Positions 37,646 through 47,398 of a DNA stretch of 64,000 nucleotides are shown here, piece after piece. This stretch comes from an archaeon SCG-AAA382B04. Lineage in GTDB: Archaea; Halobacteriota; Methanonatronarchaeia; Methanonatronarchaeales; Methanonatronarchaeaceae. The notes beneath the pieces are model-generated. The model saw nothing but the letters and a program-made list of their open reading frames with translations. It was not told where the DNA came from and ran no database searches. Location: assembly GCA_003034855.1 (NCBI GenBank), contig PZKD01000100.1, positions 62,001 to 126,000 on the forward strand. Reading direction: 5' to 3'. Made by a program: the position numbers and the translations under genes. Within the stretch, counting starts at the first letter, position 1; each line of letters begins with the position of its first letter.

Positions 37646-38886
37646 TCAAGGTATTTTTCCATTAATCTTATTGGACAAAGATCTCCACACATAGAGCAAG
37701 TTTTATCTTCACAAGTTTCTTTATTTTTATTAGCTTTTTCACTGTCTACAGCTTGATTGAGTTCTTTTTCCCAGTCTAGGTTACTTCTTAACTTACTTAT
37801 TTTCTTATTTTTCTTTATTATGTCTTTTTTCCCCTTAGCTACATCTGCAGCTTGTGCTGCAATTTTCGCTGCTATACATCCTTCTTTGACGTCAGTTTTA
37901 TCTGGAAAGGAGAGATGTTCTGCAGGGGTTACATAACACAAGAAATCAGCTCCTTCCTTTGCAGCAATAGCACCACCTATCGCGCTTGTGATGTGGTCAT
38001 ATCCTGGAGCATTATCAATTATAATTGGGCCTAATAAGTAGATTGGAGCGTTATTTGTTTTTTGTTTCATTCTTCTAACATTTTCTTCGATCTTATTCAT
38101 TGGAACATGGCCAGGTCCTTCTACAAATACTTGAACATCCTTTTCTCTAGCTTTCTTTACTAATCTCCCAAGAACCTCGTATTCTTTTTTATTTGGTGCA
38201 TCCAATGCATCTAAGATGGTTCCACTTCTCATTCCATCTCCAAGTGACAAAGCAAGATCGTGGTCTTTGGCTATTTTTATTAATTTATCAAACCTATCAT
38301 ACAATGGGTTTTCAACCTCATTTTCAATCATTTTAGCTACCGTTATAGCTCCTCCTCTACTAACTACATCCATTATTCTTTCCTCTTTCTTAAGTGATTG
38401 CAAAACAGATTTATTTATTCCTGCATGAACTGTTATAAAGTCTACATCGTCTTTTGCATGTTTTTCTATTGTATCAAAAATCGTATAGGGGTCATTTTTT
38501 ATTAAGTCATTTTCTTTATGGGCTTGATATACCGGGACTGTGCCTACAGGAACATTCGTAATTTCTAATATCTTTTTGCGTATTTTGTCTAAATCTCCGC
38601 TTGTTGACAAATCCATTACTGCATCAGCATATTTACTTGCTATTTTAGCTTTTTCAATTTCTTTTTTTATGTCGACTTTTTCTGATGAAGTCCCAATATT
38701 TGCGTTTATTTTTGTTTTTAGGCCTTCTCCTAATCCAATTGGTTCTACATCTCTGTCTTTCCCTAATATTATGGCTCTTCCCTTTATTATTAGTTCTTTC
38801 AGTTTTTTAGGGTCTATTTTTTCTTTTTGGGCAATTTTTTCAATTATCTCAGGGGAATCTTTCTTAGCTTCAGACATCAATGTCAT
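37642..38886 (-). CDS. thiC: Phosphomethylpyrimidine synthase
   Basis: Radical SAM enzyme turning aminoimidazole ribotide into the thiamine pyrimidine. 414 residues; the C-terminal cluster motif is CSMCGDLC (Cys-x2-Cys-x4-Cys), and [29 protein letters not shown] and [20 protein letters not shown] are core signatures. Archaeal ThiC lacks the long bacterial N-terminus, consistent with this length. The short upstream spacer (48 bases) leaves no room for a TPP riboswitch. Confidence 0.94.
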   Translation of the reverse strand: MTLMSEAKKDSPEIIEKIAQKEKIDPKKLKELIIKGRAIILGKDRDVEPIGLGEGLKTKINANIGTSSEKVDIKKEIEKAKIASKYADAVMDLSTSGDLDKIRKKILEITNVPVGTVPVYQAHKENDLIKNDPYTIFDTIEKHAKDDVDFITVHAGINKSVLQSLKKEERIMDVVSRGGAITVAKMIENEVENPLYDRFDKLIKIAKDHDLALSLGDGMRSGTILDALDAPNKKEYEVLGRLVKKAREKDVQVFVEGPGHVPMNKIEENVRRMKQKTNNAPIYLLGPIIIDNAPGYDHITSAIGGAIAAKEGADFLCYVTPAEHLSFPDKTDVKEGCIAAKIAAQAADVAKGKKDIIKKNKKISKLRSNLDWEKELNQAVDSEKANKNKETCEDKTCSMCGDLCPIRLMEKYLD

Positions 38887-38934
38887 TTTAAAGTTAATGT
38901 GTTTTTAAATTCTAAATAGTATGGTGATGTCTAC

Positions 38935-39564
38935 TTGACTTCAGATATTTTTCAAATTAGAAGTAGTCTTCACGGCAGTGAAGTTTATATTGATTCCCCT
39001 TTTCTCATTGACAGCGGTATAGATGGAGAAACAATTTTTGATCAAATAGGTGAATCACTCGCTAAAGATCTAGATTATTTGTTCTTAACTCATTGCCATT
39101 TCGATCATATTGCAGGAGCTAGATATCTCTCTAAAAAACTTGGTCTAGAGATTATTGGACATAAAAAAACCAAAAAAGCGATTGATTCAAAAAATAATTC
39201 ACTAACAGTGGCCGACAGATTTAAAGGTGAAATTAATAGTTTCAAAGTAGATATTGTAGTAAATGAAAAAATAGAATATAAGGGATTTGAAATAATACCT
39301 ACTCCCGGACACACTGATTGTGGAATCTCCCTTTTTGATAGAGAAAAAAAAATTTGTTTCGTTGGAGATCTCTTTTTCCCACAAGGTAATTTAGGTAGAA
39401 CAGATCTAGCCACTGGTAACGAAGAGAAAATGAAAGATTCAATTGAAAAACTGAGAGAACTAGATATAAAAACCTTCTATACAGGTCATGGTGGAAAAGC
39501 TAGCAGAGAAGATCTAGAATATGCATATGAAAAGATAAGGAAGTTAAATGAAAGGGATATATAG
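38935..39564 (+). CDS. Metallo-beta-lactamase-fold hydrolase (glyoxalase II-like)
   Basis: 209 residues with the metal motif THCHFDHIAGARYL (His-x-His-x-Asp-His), PGHTDCGISL, VGDLFFPQGNLGRTDLA (bridging Asp) and TGHGGKA. Fits small glyoxalase II / persulfide-dioxygenase-like hydrolases; substrate unknown. The frame begins at TTG; a nearby ATG at 38921 is in another frame and ends at once, so a weak non-ATG start is likely. Overlaps the next gene by 17 bases. Confidence 0.82.
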   Translation: MTSDIFQIRSSLHGSEVYIDSPFLIDSGIDGETIFDQIGESLAKDLDYLFLTHCHFDHIAGARYLSKKLGLEIIGHKKTKKAIDSKNNSLTVADRFKGEINSFKVDIVVNEKIEYKGFEIIPTPGHTDCGISLFDREKKICFVGDLFFPQGNLGRTDLATGNEEKMKDSIEKLRELDIKTFYTGHGGKASREDLEYAYEKIRKLNERDI

Positions 39565-39979
39565 CTTAATCTTTGATTGTAAAGGGAAAATTGAAGTTGG
39601 TAGTTTGGGAGAAAAAAGATTTGAAGGAACCTATTGTTATATTGGTTCAGCAAGAGGAAGTGGTGGGATAAAATCAAGGTTAGGGAGACATATTGATTTA
39701 TATAAGAAAAAAAGAGATGTTAGGCACTGGCATATTGATTATGTTTTACCTAACTCCCAGCTAATTGGATATTGTTTTGGTCAGACAGAGAAAGACAAAG
39801 AATGTTGCTTAAGAAGGTCAATTAGCTATGATATGACTATAAAGGGATTTGGTTCCTCAGATTGTAATTGCTCTAGTCATTTATTAAAAATCAATTATTT
39901 CAAAAAAGAAAAAATAATAAAAGGATTTAGAAAATGCGAGATAAATCCAAAATTTGAGAGAATAAAAGATGATGAGTAA
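39548..39979 (+). CDS. GIY-YIG-related DUF123 protein
   Basis: 143 residues. [22 protein letters not shown] and [17 protein letters not shown] are the DUF123 signature, a GIY-YIG-like nuclease fold found in many archaea, sometimes fused to endonuclease III. Conserved Cys in KECCLRRS and CNCSSHLL. Its biological role is not established. Overlaps both the hydrolase gene before and the CBS-ParB gene after. Confidence 0.82.
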   Translation: MKGIYSLIFDCKGKIEVGSLGEKRFEGTYCYIGSARGSGGIKSRLGRHIDLYKKKRDVRHWHIDYVLPNSQLIGYCFGQTEKDKECCLRRSISYDMTIKGFGSSDCNCSSHLLKINYFKKEKIIKGFRKCEINPKFERIKDDE

Positions 39980-40796
39980 GGAAAAAACTAGAAAAGACAA
40001 ACCAAAAGTCAAGGACTACATGACAACAGACGTAGTTGTAGTAAATCCAGATGATACTGTAAAAGAAATTGCAAAGTTAATCAAAGAAACAGGCCATAAT
40101 GGTTTCCCTGTAGTGGAAAAAGGAATCGTAAAGGGGTATATTGCTGCGAGACACCTAATCCTACGTGAAGAAGACGAACCAGCCTATAAGCTAATGACAA
40201 AAGATCTAACTCTAGCAAATAGAGAAACCTATCTAGAAGATGCAGCTAGATTAATGTTCAGAGAAGGAATATCCAAATTACCAGTTGTTAGAGAAACTGG
40301 AAGAATGGCAGGCATAATAACAAATTCTGACGTAATAAGATCCCAAATTGAAAGAGTAAATCCTGATAAAATCCTAAATATGAAGGAAACTTTAGAAGAG
40401 GTTCATGGCTTAGATGTTACCGTAAAAAAAGATTTTGTTAAAGTAAATTCTCTAATCCCAACTCAAAAAACAATTTATGAGGATGAACTAGAAGGAAGAA
40501 TTTACGAACTAAAAAAAGGTCTTGCAGAACCAATTATTGTTGTAGAAAAACCTAACAAAAATGTTCTAGTTGATGGACATCATAGAGCGGTTGCTGCGAA
40601 AAAACTAGGTATCGATGAAATAGAAGCTCACAAGCTAATAATAAATAGAGATATAAAGATAGGTCTAGAAAAAATCCCAGAAAAAACAGGGATAGACAAT
40701 CTCGATGACATAGAGGTAGTTGAATACGCTTCACACCCTTTAGTTAGGTTAACAAAGTTGTATGGAAAAAATAAAAACTACCAAAAGAACAACTAA
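39969..40796 (+). CDS. CBS-domain protein with ParB/SerK-like C-terminal domain
   Basis: 275 residues: two CBS motifs (about 12-65 and 72-130), then a ParB/Srx-like domain with [28 protein letters not shown] and [23 protein letters not shown] pairs bind adenosyl nucleotides. Proteins with this ParB-like domain in Thermococcales include an ADP-dependent free serine kinase (SerK), so a kinase role is possible; the DGHHR loop is the shared motif. Overlaps the DUF123 gene by eleven bases. Confidence 0.8.
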   Translation: MMSKEKTRKDKPKVKDYMTTDVVVVNPDDTVKEIAKLIKETGHNGFPVVEKGIVKGYIAARHLILREEDEPAYKLMTKDLTLANRETYLEDAARLMFREGISKLPVVRETGRMAGIITNSDVIRSQIERVNPDKILNMKETLEEVHGLDVTVKKDFVKVNSLIPTQKTIYEDELEGRIYELKKGLAEPIIVVEKPNKNVLVDGHHRAVAAKKLGIDEIEAHKLIINRDIKIGLEKIPEKTGIDNLDDIEVVEYASHPLVRLTKLYGKNKNYQKNN

Positions 40797-40816
40797 AATG
40801 GCACTTGGTAATCTCA

Positions 40817-41092
40817 ATGGAAACAGAAATTATAGAAGAACTAGTTAGAGTTATAGAAGAGAGAAAAAAAAACCCACCCCAAGATTCCTATGTTGCAAAA
40901 TTACTAGAGGACAGAGACAAACTCCTCGAAAAGATAGGAGAAGAATCAACCGAGGTAATCATTGCTTCCAAAAATGAAGAAGAAGTCGTACACGAAATCT
41001 CTGACCTAATCTTTCACCTAATAGTGCTTTCTCAATCACTTGATATTTCATTCGAAAAAATACTGAATGAATTACGAAAGAGAAGGAATTAA
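40817..41092 (+). CDS. hisE: Phosphoribosyl-ATP pyrophosphatase
   Basis: Second step of histidine synthesis; an all-alpha MazG-like fold. About 91 residues with [22 protein letters not shown] and [16 protein letters not shown], where the Glu/Asp residues bind Mg. I take the ATG at 40817; an in-frame TTG at 40805 adds four residues without support. It stands apart from other his genes. Convergent with the next gene, overlapping by four bases. Confidence 0.9.
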   Translation: METEIIEELVRVIEERKKNPPQDSYVAKLLEDRDKLLEKIGEESTEVIIASKNEEEVVHEISDLIFHLIVLSQSLDISFEKILNELRKRRN

Positions 41093-41964
41093 AAAGAGGT
41101 GTATAAACTATTTATTAAGTCTGTTCTAGTAACAACACCAACAGCCTCATCATCCATAACAACTAGTCTACTAATGTCATTACCCTTTATTTTCTTCATT
41201 GCCTCCAATAACTTTGAATCTATAAATATGGATATAGGTTGCTTTGTCATTACCTCAAACACCTTTTTTTCTAATTTAGAATTTGCTACAGACTTTACTA
41301 AATCGGTTTTAGTTACTATACCAATTATTTCACCATTTTCTTCAACGGGTCCTCCATCTATGTCATTTTTTAAAAAAGTTTTTGCTGCTTCTCGAATCGT
41401 ATCATCCTTACTCAAAGTTATTAAGGTTCGTGATATAACCTCTCTAACTGGTTTTTTTGGAATAGAATGTATTTCTTTAATTTGAACAATTAATTTATTT
41501 CCAATTTCATCTCTTCCTGAAACCACTCCTTTCATATACATCTCGTTTACAGGAGTGGGTCCTATCTCAATTACTTCCCCCTCATCAAATGTCTTTACGT
41601 TTCCCAAAATTTTAATAGATGCTTTACAGACATCAGGTTGTGGTAGAGTAGTTAAATCTATCTCTACAGCTGTTGCATTATCTATTGTTTCACTGTCCCG
41701 TGATATCTCAACAGGTTCACCTTCATCAAAATCTTCATAATCTAAAACCTTATATGCCTTAGAGGTAGGTTTGTATCCTCCTTTTGGCCCTGGAACACCT
41801 TCAATTAATTCTAAAGCTTTCAATGATTGCATTTGGTTCCTAATTGTGCCAGGGTTTCTTCCAATTGATTCAGCTACTTTTTCTCCTTTTACTGCTCCTC
41901 TTTCTCCTCTATAATGATTTAAAAGAGAATTAAGAATTTCTTTTTGAACTGATGTTAGTTCCAT
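41089..41964 (-). CDS. Winged-helix protein with CBS domain pair, transcription regulator
   Basis: 291 residues: an N-terminal helix-turn-helix (residues about 1-70, [26 protein letters not shown]), a middle ligand-like domain (about 80-170, [20 protein letters not shown]), and a CBS pair (about 175-291, ending [21 protein letters not shown]). Archaeal proteins of this layout are thought to sense adenosyl nucleotides or SAM and act on DNA. Target genes unknown. The gene stands alone on its strand. Confidence 0.83.
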   Translation of the reverse strand: MELTSVQKEILNSLLNHYRGERGAVKGEKVAESIGRNPGTIRNQMQSLKALELIEGVPGPKGGYKPTSKAYKVLDYEDFDEGEPVEISRDSETIDNATAVEIDLTTLPQPDVCKASIKILGNVKTFDEGEVIEIGPTPVNEMYMKGVVSGRDEIGNKLIVQIKEIHSIPKKPVREVISRTLITLSKDDTIREAAKTFLKNDIDGGPVEENGEIIGIVTKTDLVKSVANSKLEKKVFEVMTKQPISIFIDSKLLEAMKKIKGNDISRLVVMDDEAVGVVTRTDLINSLYTSF

Positions 41965-42030
41965 CTAGATCACACTATTCAATATTAAATTTCTAATTAG
42001 TTTTTAGCTTTAAAAGTCAAATATCTTTCG

Positions 42031-42885
42031 TTATATCAAGAAATAAGGAATTAAAAATCCAACAATTGCCCCTCCATTCAATAATGGTAAACCAGCTTGG
42101 GCCTTACCCTTGAGGACTAGATAACTCAAGAAAACGAACCCAATTAATGAGCCAAATGCAACAAAGATAGGGATAATTAATGTGTCCAAGTAAATGTAAG
42201 AAGAGACAACAAGAATTGATGGCATCACTGCATCACCTACACCCATAAAAAATGCCTCTTTTTTATCTTCCTCTAAGTCCTGGTTGTCTAATGAAAAATC
42301 TTTCTTCCATGGCATTATGAACATGATAGGTATTTTTAATTCGATTGCACTTCCCGCTAAACTAATCATATGCTTTGTTTTGTATACAGCTATCGCATCA
42401 TAGATAGCAAGAGCTATTAACAAAACTATAACAGGTATATAACTCAAAGAAAAACCAAATATTGCTGCTGCTCCACCAGCCACTAAGATACCTACTAGAT
42501 TTATCATATACCATCTTTTATATCTCAGATATAAGAGGACTATAACTAAGGAAAAAAATGAAGCTAATATAAACAAATTTTCAATTTCCAATGGATAAAA
42601 ATTCCAAATAAACGCCATAAGGGAATATACTAATGTTGTAAATACTGCTATTCCTATAAAAAATTGTATAAATCTGCTTAGATCAAATTTATCCACTAAC
42701 AAAAATAGAATAGTAAATCCCAAAATCATCAGAATTAGATATATTGGATTCATAACCGAATCAGGGTTATTCTCAAAAGCTTTAAGGTCATATGCTTTAA
42801 AAAAACCTGACAAAAAAATAGATAAGCTTTCAGTCAACAATAAGAAAAAACCCATCCCTACTAAAGGAAAATATTTTTTCTTCAA
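42031..42885 (-). CDS. Presenilin/SPP-family intramembrane aspartyl protease
   Basis: 284 residues with nine membrane helices. Catalytic motifs: YDAIAVYKT (Tyr-Asp, about residue 169) and GVGDAVMPSIL (Gly-x-Gly-Asp, about 217), and LPLLNGGAI as the PAL-like motif near the end. It cuts membrane-spanning helices of other proteins; natural substrates in archaea are unknown. The ATG overlaps the stop of the cis-prenyltransferase-like gene by four bases, a link worth noting. Confidence 0.9.
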   Translation of the reverse strand: MKKKYFPLVGMGFFLLLTESLSIFLSGFFKAYDLKAFENNPDSVMNPIYLILMILGFTILFLLVDKFDLSRFIQFFIGIAVFTTLVYSLMAFIWNFYPLEIENLFILASFFSLVIVLLYLRYKRWYMINLVGILVAGGAAAIFGFSLSYIPVIVLLIALAIYDAIAVYKTKHMISLAGSAIELKIPIMFIMPWKKDFSLDNQDLEEDKKEAFFMGVGDAVMPSILVVSSYIYLDTLIIPIFVAFGSLIGFVFLSYLVLKGKAQAGLPLLNGGAIVGFLIPYFLI

Positions 42886-43373
42886 GCCCCAAACCTCCTG
42901 TCTCTCTCCTGAAATTCCTTAATTATCTCTGAAAAACTCTTCTCATTAAATTCACTAATTTCATCAACAAAAAATAATTCAGAGTAACTTTTCTCTAAGA
43001 TAAAGTTACTTGGAACCTTCTTTTGTCCAAACTTAACTATAATGTCCAAATCACCTAATTTACTAATTTTTTGAGAAATTAAGTCCTCATTAACCTCTGA
43101 ATCTGATTTATTATCTATTTCTTTTAACAAATCTTTAATTGACGCTAAAAAATTACTTTTACCATCTTGATAAATAAATTCAACATCTAAACCAGAAATT
43201 AGGTTTTCTAAATCTTCTTTTATTTTATTCGAAACATTTGGAAGTGCTATAATTAATTTAGATAATTTTAAATTATCTAACCAATCTTTTATCTTAATAA
43301 GTTTCTTTATCTGTTCTTTATCCACCTCTCTATTAGGTAAATAAATTCCAATAGAAATTTTAGTATTATTCAA
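42882..43373 (-). CDS. Half-length cis-prenyltransferase-like protein, probably non-catalytic
   Basis: 163 residues. The C-terminal third (DIIVKFGQKKVPSNFILEKS, then YSELFFVDEISEF and FQERDRRFGA) matches the end of undecaprenyl/polyprenyl diphosphate synthase (UppS), which reads roughly DLLIRTSGExRxSNFLLWQxAYSE. The UppS N-terminal catalytic block (HxAxIMDGNxRWA) is missing, the RTSGE arginine-glycine site is altered to KFGQ, and the length is about 65% of UppS. So it may be a regulatory partner subunit, as NgBR/Nus1 is in eukaryotic heteromeric enzymes, or a degenerate copy. Coupled to the presenilin-like gene. Confidence 0.65.
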   Translation of the reverse strand: MNNTKISIGIYLPNREVDKEQIKKLIKIKDWLDNLKLSKLIIALPNVSNKIKEDLENLISGLDVEFIYQDGKSNFLASIKDLLKEIDNKSDSEVNEDLISQKISKLGDLDIIVKFGQKKVPSNFILEKSYSELFFVDEISEFNEKSFSEIIKEFQERDRRFGA

Positions 43374-43504
43374 GTTTTATTTCCCCACTCTTTAGTTTAA
43401 ATAGTATACAACTAAAAATAATTTATCAACTAACATATAAAAATAACATTATAATATTATTAATCAAAACCAAAGTCAAATTAAATGAATAGAGGAATTC
43501 AAGG

Positions 43505-43948
43505 ATGAAAGAATCTGAAGTCTCAAATGAGGAAACTAAATTTTATTCAGATGCAATTGGAATAAAAATAGATTCTGATTATTTGGAAGCACTTGATATC
43601 GAATGGGTATTAAGAAAGGTTCAAAAAGCTTCGAAAAATGCTCTTATAGAACTAAAAGAAGAAGAACTTAAACGTGTTCCAATGGAGATGGAGCTACAAA
43701 GTAGAAAAAAATTTGTATTTATTCTTTTACCCTGTGAAGTTTATGATTCTTTAGATGATATATTTAAGCTAACCACCCTAACATTTAGAAATCTAGTTGA
43801 TATGTTCGAGAGAGCAAGAAACAGAGAGAATATTAAAAAGATAACAATAGAAAGACTAGGGTATGATGGAAACAAATTTTCGGTTGCAGAATGTGATAAA
43901 ATAATTTTTAAAGAAGAGAGAAAAGAAAAACCACTCACAGAATTCTAA
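43505..43948 (+). CDS. Hypothetical protein, unknown family
   Basis: 147 residues, soluble, acidic-basic alternating, no membrane helix. Noteworthy pieces: IGIKIDSDYLEALDIEWVLRKVQKAS, an amphipathic helical start, and FVFILLPCEVYDSLDDIFKL. I do not recognise it. Preceded by a 130-base very AT-rich spacer and followed by the spacer with the structured repeat. A clean ATG with AAGG just before it supports translation. Confidence 0.55.
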   Translation: MKESEVSNEETKFYSDAIGIKIDSDYLEALDIEWVLRKVQKASKNALIELKEEELKRVPMEMELQSRKKFVFILLPCEVYDSLDDIFKLTTLTFRNLVDMFERARNRENIKKITIERLGYDGNKFSVAECDKIIFKEERKEKPLTEF

Positions 43949-44075
43949 TTAAGTATCTTTAACTAATCACTAGCTTTAGAGATAAGATTTCCCCACTAAA
44001 AGCACCTATCCTATCCAAATCAATTGATTATCAGATTACTTTCCAAAAAATAGAAAGATTGTGAACTACTCCTAT

Positions 44076-44122
44076 CTAATCAAAGATTAGGAAGAGGTCT
44101 TCTCAACCCCTAAGATAAAAAC
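44076..44122 (+). repeat. Short structured repeat, copy A
   Basis: Two adjacent small hairpins, CTAATC-AAA-GATTAG and GAAGA-GG-TCTTC, followed by AAGATAAAAAC. The same order occurs at 50167-50216 with changed but still paired bases. This copy lies 42 bases ahead of the RDD-protein start; the 216-base spacer around it holds no gene. Confidence 0.55.
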
Positions 44123-44164
44123 CAAAAAAACTTTAGTTTATATTCCTCATTTCCTTATGATATA

Positions 44165-44584
44165 ATGTTCACTAACAAAAAACTAGGAGGAGTTTTGAGT
44201 AGGTTCTTGTCTTATATAATAGATGGTTTAATACTCGGGGTATTAGGCACAATAGTATCCACTTTAGTCCAACACCCACTTATTTTCAGTAGTTTTAATA
44301 GATACATGTGGCCAAATTTTGAACCAACTGCATTTTTAGGTTTAATTTATTTTACTTACTTTTTTGGAGTTGGTGCTACTCCTGGAATGAATGTTCTAGA
44401 TCTGAAATTAATCAAAGAAGATGGTGGTTCTCCAAGTTATTTAACAGGTTTAATTAGATATATTGGGATGATTATCTCCTCTATTTTCTTTTTCCTTGGA
44501 TTTATTTGGATATTGATTGATAGTAAAAACCAAGGATGGCACGACAAGATGTCTCAGACGTTAGTCATCAATGATGAAAACTGA
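44165..44584 (+). CDS. RDD-family membrane protein
   Basis: 139 residues, three membrane helices. Begins GGVLSRFLSYIIDGLILGVL (the Arg and Asp of the RDD motif) and has GATPGMNVLDLKLIKEDG and a C-terminal DSKNQGWHDKMSQTLVI, the second Asp site. Function of RDD proteins is mostly unknown; some are Na+ (Li+, K+)/H+ antiporters. The stop overlaps the start region of the macro-domain pseudogene. Confidence 0.82.
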   Translation: MFTNKKLGGVLSRFLSYIIDGLILGVLGTIVSTLVQHPLIFSSFNRYMWPNFEPTAFLGLIYFTYFFGVGATPGMNVLDLKLIKEDGGSPSYLTGLIRYIGMIISSIFFFLGFIWILIDSKNQGWHDKMSQTLVINDEN

Positions 44585-45090
44585 TACGGCTTTAGATTTT
44601 GTTATAGGAGACATCATCAAATTAAGAGCTGATGCAATTGTTTGTCCCGGTGACTCTGAATGTTCGTTTGGTGGAGGATTAGCTCGAAAAATCAGAAAAA
44701 AGAGAATAAAAGAATTTTAGGAAAAATTAAAGACAAAAAACCGATTCCTATAGGCCAGGTTGTTTATGTGGAAACAGAAAAATTGTCTTCGGATTACCTA
44801 ATTCACGCTCCCACTGTCAAGGAACCAGGTGGAGATTCTTCCTTTAGCAAAGTCACCAAGGCTATTAATGCTTGTTTAGATGTTTCTAATAAATTGAACC
44901 TTGATTCCTTAGCTATACCTCTCTTAGGTTCCGGTGCTGGAGATTTAAGCAAAAAAAATCTCTAAAAGCAATAATTAATTCGGTCACCAACAAATGTCAT
45001 AATATACACATAATTATTGTATTATTCGAAAAGAATAAAAACAAGAGGAGGGACTTAAGAAATTATGTCAATTCTAAATTCAATTATTGA
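44571..45090 (+). pseudogene. Macro-domain protein broken by two frameshifts
   Basis: Three successive frames make one macro domain (ADP-ribose-binding). Frame 1 from the ATG at 44571: FVIGDIIKLRADAIVCPGDS then GGGLARKI, ending in TAG. Frame 2: IPIGQVVYVETEKLSSDYLI, HAPTV and LAIPLLGSGAGDLS, ending in TAA at the A-run near 44951-44958. Frame 3: AIINSVTNKCHNIHIIIVLF to the stop at 45090. Joined, about 170 residues, the size of a single macro domain. Both breaks lie at or near runs of A (44686-44701 region and 44951-44958). Either a decayed gene or sequence errors. Confidence 0.8.
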
Positions 45091-45271
45091 TGGTTCTATT
45101 GGAGGATTGGGGACATATCTAATAATGCGAGGGTTTAGGATAAATTTGTCTTCTATTATTAGTGGATATATCTCTTCTTTTCCTAAATTAGGTCTAGGTT
45201 TTTCGTTACTGATTTCTTCCCTATTTTTTGGGTTAGTTATTTTTGTTTTGAGTTATTTAGTTACTAGCTAG
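45065..45271 (+). CDS. Small membrane protein, unknown
   Basis: 68 residues with two hydrophobic stretches (IIDGSIGGLGTYLIMRGF and LGFSLLISSLFFGLVIFVL). A GAGGAGGG-type ribosome-binding site lies about 13 bases ahead of the ATG. It starts within the last codons of the macro-domain pseudogene. No recognised family. Confidence 0.5.
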   Translation: MSILNSIIDGSIGGLGTYLIMRGFRINLSSIISGYISSFPKLGLGFSLLISSLFFGLVIFVLSYLVTS

Positions 45272-45310
45272 GAAAAATATTTAAGCATGATAAGGGGCTA
45301 GGTATTTTTT

Positions 45311-46438
45311 ATGATGGATGTAGTAGTTGTTGGAGCAAGTCCAGCGGGTCTGGTAGCTGCTAAAGAGTGTGCTAAAAAAGATGTTGATGTAAAAATTTTG
45401 GAGAAAAGACAAAGTTTTGAGGATTATAGGCTTCCTGACACTTCTTTTTATGGTTTTTTTGATTTTTTAGGTTTTGATGTTTCTGATGATTATGTGAGGC
45501 ATGAACTAGATGGAATGGAGATTATTTCTCCACTGGATAGTAGGGTTAAAATAAATGAAAGAGGTTTCAGTTTTAATAGAGAGAAGTTTTCATATCATTA
45601 TTTAGATAAAGCTAGAGATGAAGGTGTTGAAATTGAGTTTGGAGCTGAAGTTACAGATTTGGGAGATAATAAGGTTGAGGTTGATGGTGGTAGAGATGTT
45701 GAAGCTGAAGTTATTATTTTTGCAGGAGGTTCGAATTCTGATTTGTTGAGAAGAATTGATATCGAGACGATGAAATATCCAGGTGACTTAGCTAAGGCTA
45801 TTCAGGCTGATGTTAAAAATGTTGATGTTGATGAAGATTATTTCCATTATTTCCTTGGGAGAGATATAGCTCCTGGATGGAAGATTTCTATTAATCCAAA
45901 AGGGGGTGATGTTTTTAGTGTAGGTGCTTTTGTGGTGGGGTATTCTCCTAAGAAATATTTTGACAAATTTTTGGATGGAGAAATTTTTGATGAGGCAGAG
46001 GTAATAAATGTTCAGAGAGGAGAGGATCAGATTATAACTATTCCAAATGATCTTGTTTTGAATAATGTTTGTTTTGTAGGGGGAGCTGCTGGTCAAGCGG
46101 GAATTCCGTTTTCTATGAAGGCTGGGGAGATGTGTGGTAATATAGTAGGAAAAGCAGTGAGAGAAGAGAAGGTAGGTGAAGAATTTTTGCTTAATTATGA
46201 AAAGAAATGGAAGAGTAACTTTAATAAATATTATAAGCTTGCTAGGTTTTCACTACTTAATATTAAAAAAATGAGTGATGAGGATTTAGATAGAGCTGTT
46301 AAGTCATTAGAAAACACCAATATTAGTGAAATAATGGACGAGCATGATAATAAGCTACTAATAGGGTTAATTATAGCTTTAAAAATGTTTAAAAATGATC
46401 CTGGAATTATAAGCTTGGCTAAATATTTGTTTAAATGA
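45311..46438 (+). CDS. Geranylgeranyl-reductase-family FAD oxidoreductase
   Basis: 375 residues. N-terminal FAD-binding Rossmann motif VVVGASPAGLVAAKECAK with Glu at ILEKR, a middle substrate domain, and CFVGGAAGQAGIPFSMKAG (second FAD contact). Family members saturate isoprenoid chains of archaeal lipids or respiratory quinones. This one is shorter than some and lacks a clear membrane anchor. It is convergent with the first radical SAM gene, overlapping by eight bases. Specific substrate unknown. Confidence 0.83.
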   Translation: MMDVVVVGASPAGLVAAKECAKKDVDVKILEKRQSFEDYRLPDTSFYGFFDFLGFDVSDDYVRHELDGMEIISPLDSRVKINERGFSFNREKFSYHYLDKARDEGVEIEFGAEVTDLGDNKVEVDGGRDVEAEVIIFAGGSNSDLLRRIDIETMKYPGDLAKAIQADVKNVDVDEDYFHYFLGRDIAPGWKISINPKGGDVFSVGAFVVGYSPKKYFDKFLDGEIFDEAEVINVQRGEDQIITIPNDLVLNNVCFVGGAAGQAGIPFSMKAGEMCGNIVGKAVREEKVGEEFLLNYEKKWKSNFNKYYKLARFSLLNIKKMSDEDLDRAVKSLENTNISEIMDEHDNKLLIGLIIALKMFKNDPGIISLAKYLFK

Positions 46439-47351
46439 AACCAATAACGTTTTTTATTGGTTCTAATTTCAATTGATTGATATACCTTGATTCTAGGTAA
46501 CCAAAAAATTGACAACCATTACAGTTCCTTGTAATCTTTTCTCTATCTTGTTTAGTTTTATTCCATAACTCACTAAGACTTTGTTTGTACGAACCTAATT
46601 GTTGATTTTTCGCTCTGCAAACTTTTAGTTGGCCCTCTGAATCGATATGCATTATTGATATTTTATTTTTACAATTAACTAGGTTATTTATATCTTTTAT
46701 TTGTTCCAAATATGTTAGAGAATTTATGATGGGTGAATTTTTTTTCTTTTTCTTTTTTATTATATCAATAGTTTTTCTATATTCTTCATCATCTTCTAAG
46801 GTATATTCTGAGTTATTTATATCTTCATATTCATATATTGGCTCAAAAGAGATTGGAATTTCTTTTTGGGTGCAAAAATCTATTAATTTTGGAATTTCCT
46901 CTAGATTTTTCTTGTTTATAACGGTGTTAATTCCCACATACATATCTTCTTTATCAGCCAGTTCAATTGCATCAATTATTTTTTCCACTTCTGTATTACG
47001 TATCTCTTCATGTGAGTCGAATCCATCTAAAGAAACTGTAAGATAATCAAGATTTCGTAATTCACACAATTTATCTTCTAACAAAACACCATTCGTAACC
47101 ATTGAAATTAATAAATCAACCTCACTAGCATAATCAATTATCTCACCAAGGTCCTCTCTTAACAAGGGTTCAGTACCCCATATATTGTATAATAATATTC
47201 CAAAATCCTTTGCTTCATCAATTAAATCAAAAACCTCTTCTTTTGACAAAACTTCTTTGTTCTCTTTCCAGTTCTTACAAAAGCCACATCTAAGATTACA
47301 TTCAGAATTAACGATATGAGAAAGCGCTATAGGTTTTTTATTTATCTTCAT
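46431..47351 (-). CDS. Radical SAM protein with SPASM-like C-terminus
   Basis: 306 residues. The cluster motif is CNLRCGFC (Cys-x3-Cys-x2-Cys) at about residue 18; WGTEPLLREDL is the GGE-like SAM motif; the C-terminal part has CKNKISIMHIDSEGQLKVCR and CNGCQFFGY, cysteines likely to bind an auxiliary Fe-S cluster. Substrate unknown. Separate from the next two genes by 47 bases, with its own likely promoter, but on the same strand. Confidence 0.83.
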   Translation of the reverse strand: MKINKKPIALSHIVNSECNLRCGFCKNWKENKEVLSKEEVFDLIDEAKDFGILLYNIWGTEPLLREDLGEIIDYASEVDLLISMVTNGVLLEDKLCELRNLDYLTVSLDGFDSHEEIRNTEVEKIIDAIELADKEDMYVGINTVINKKNLEEIPKLIDFCTQKEIPISFEPIYEYEDINNSEYTLEDDEEYRKTIDIIKKKKKKNSPIINSLTYLEQIKDINNLVNCKNKISIMHIDSEGQLKVCRAKNQQLGSYKQSLSELWNKTKQDREKITRNCNGCQFFGYLESRYINQLKLEPIKNVIGFI

Positions 47352-47398
47352 CTGCCATAAAGATTTTAATGTCTTCTTTAATGGATCTAAAATTTAAA

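Noticed and set aside
38887-38934. TPP riboswitch ahead of thiC
   Set aside because: The spacer is only 48 bases and shows none of the conserved TPP-aptamer pieces.
44571-44724. Pyrrolysine read-through of the TAG in the macro-domain gene
   Set aside because: The frame after TAG does not resemble a macro domain; the continuation is in a shifted frame.
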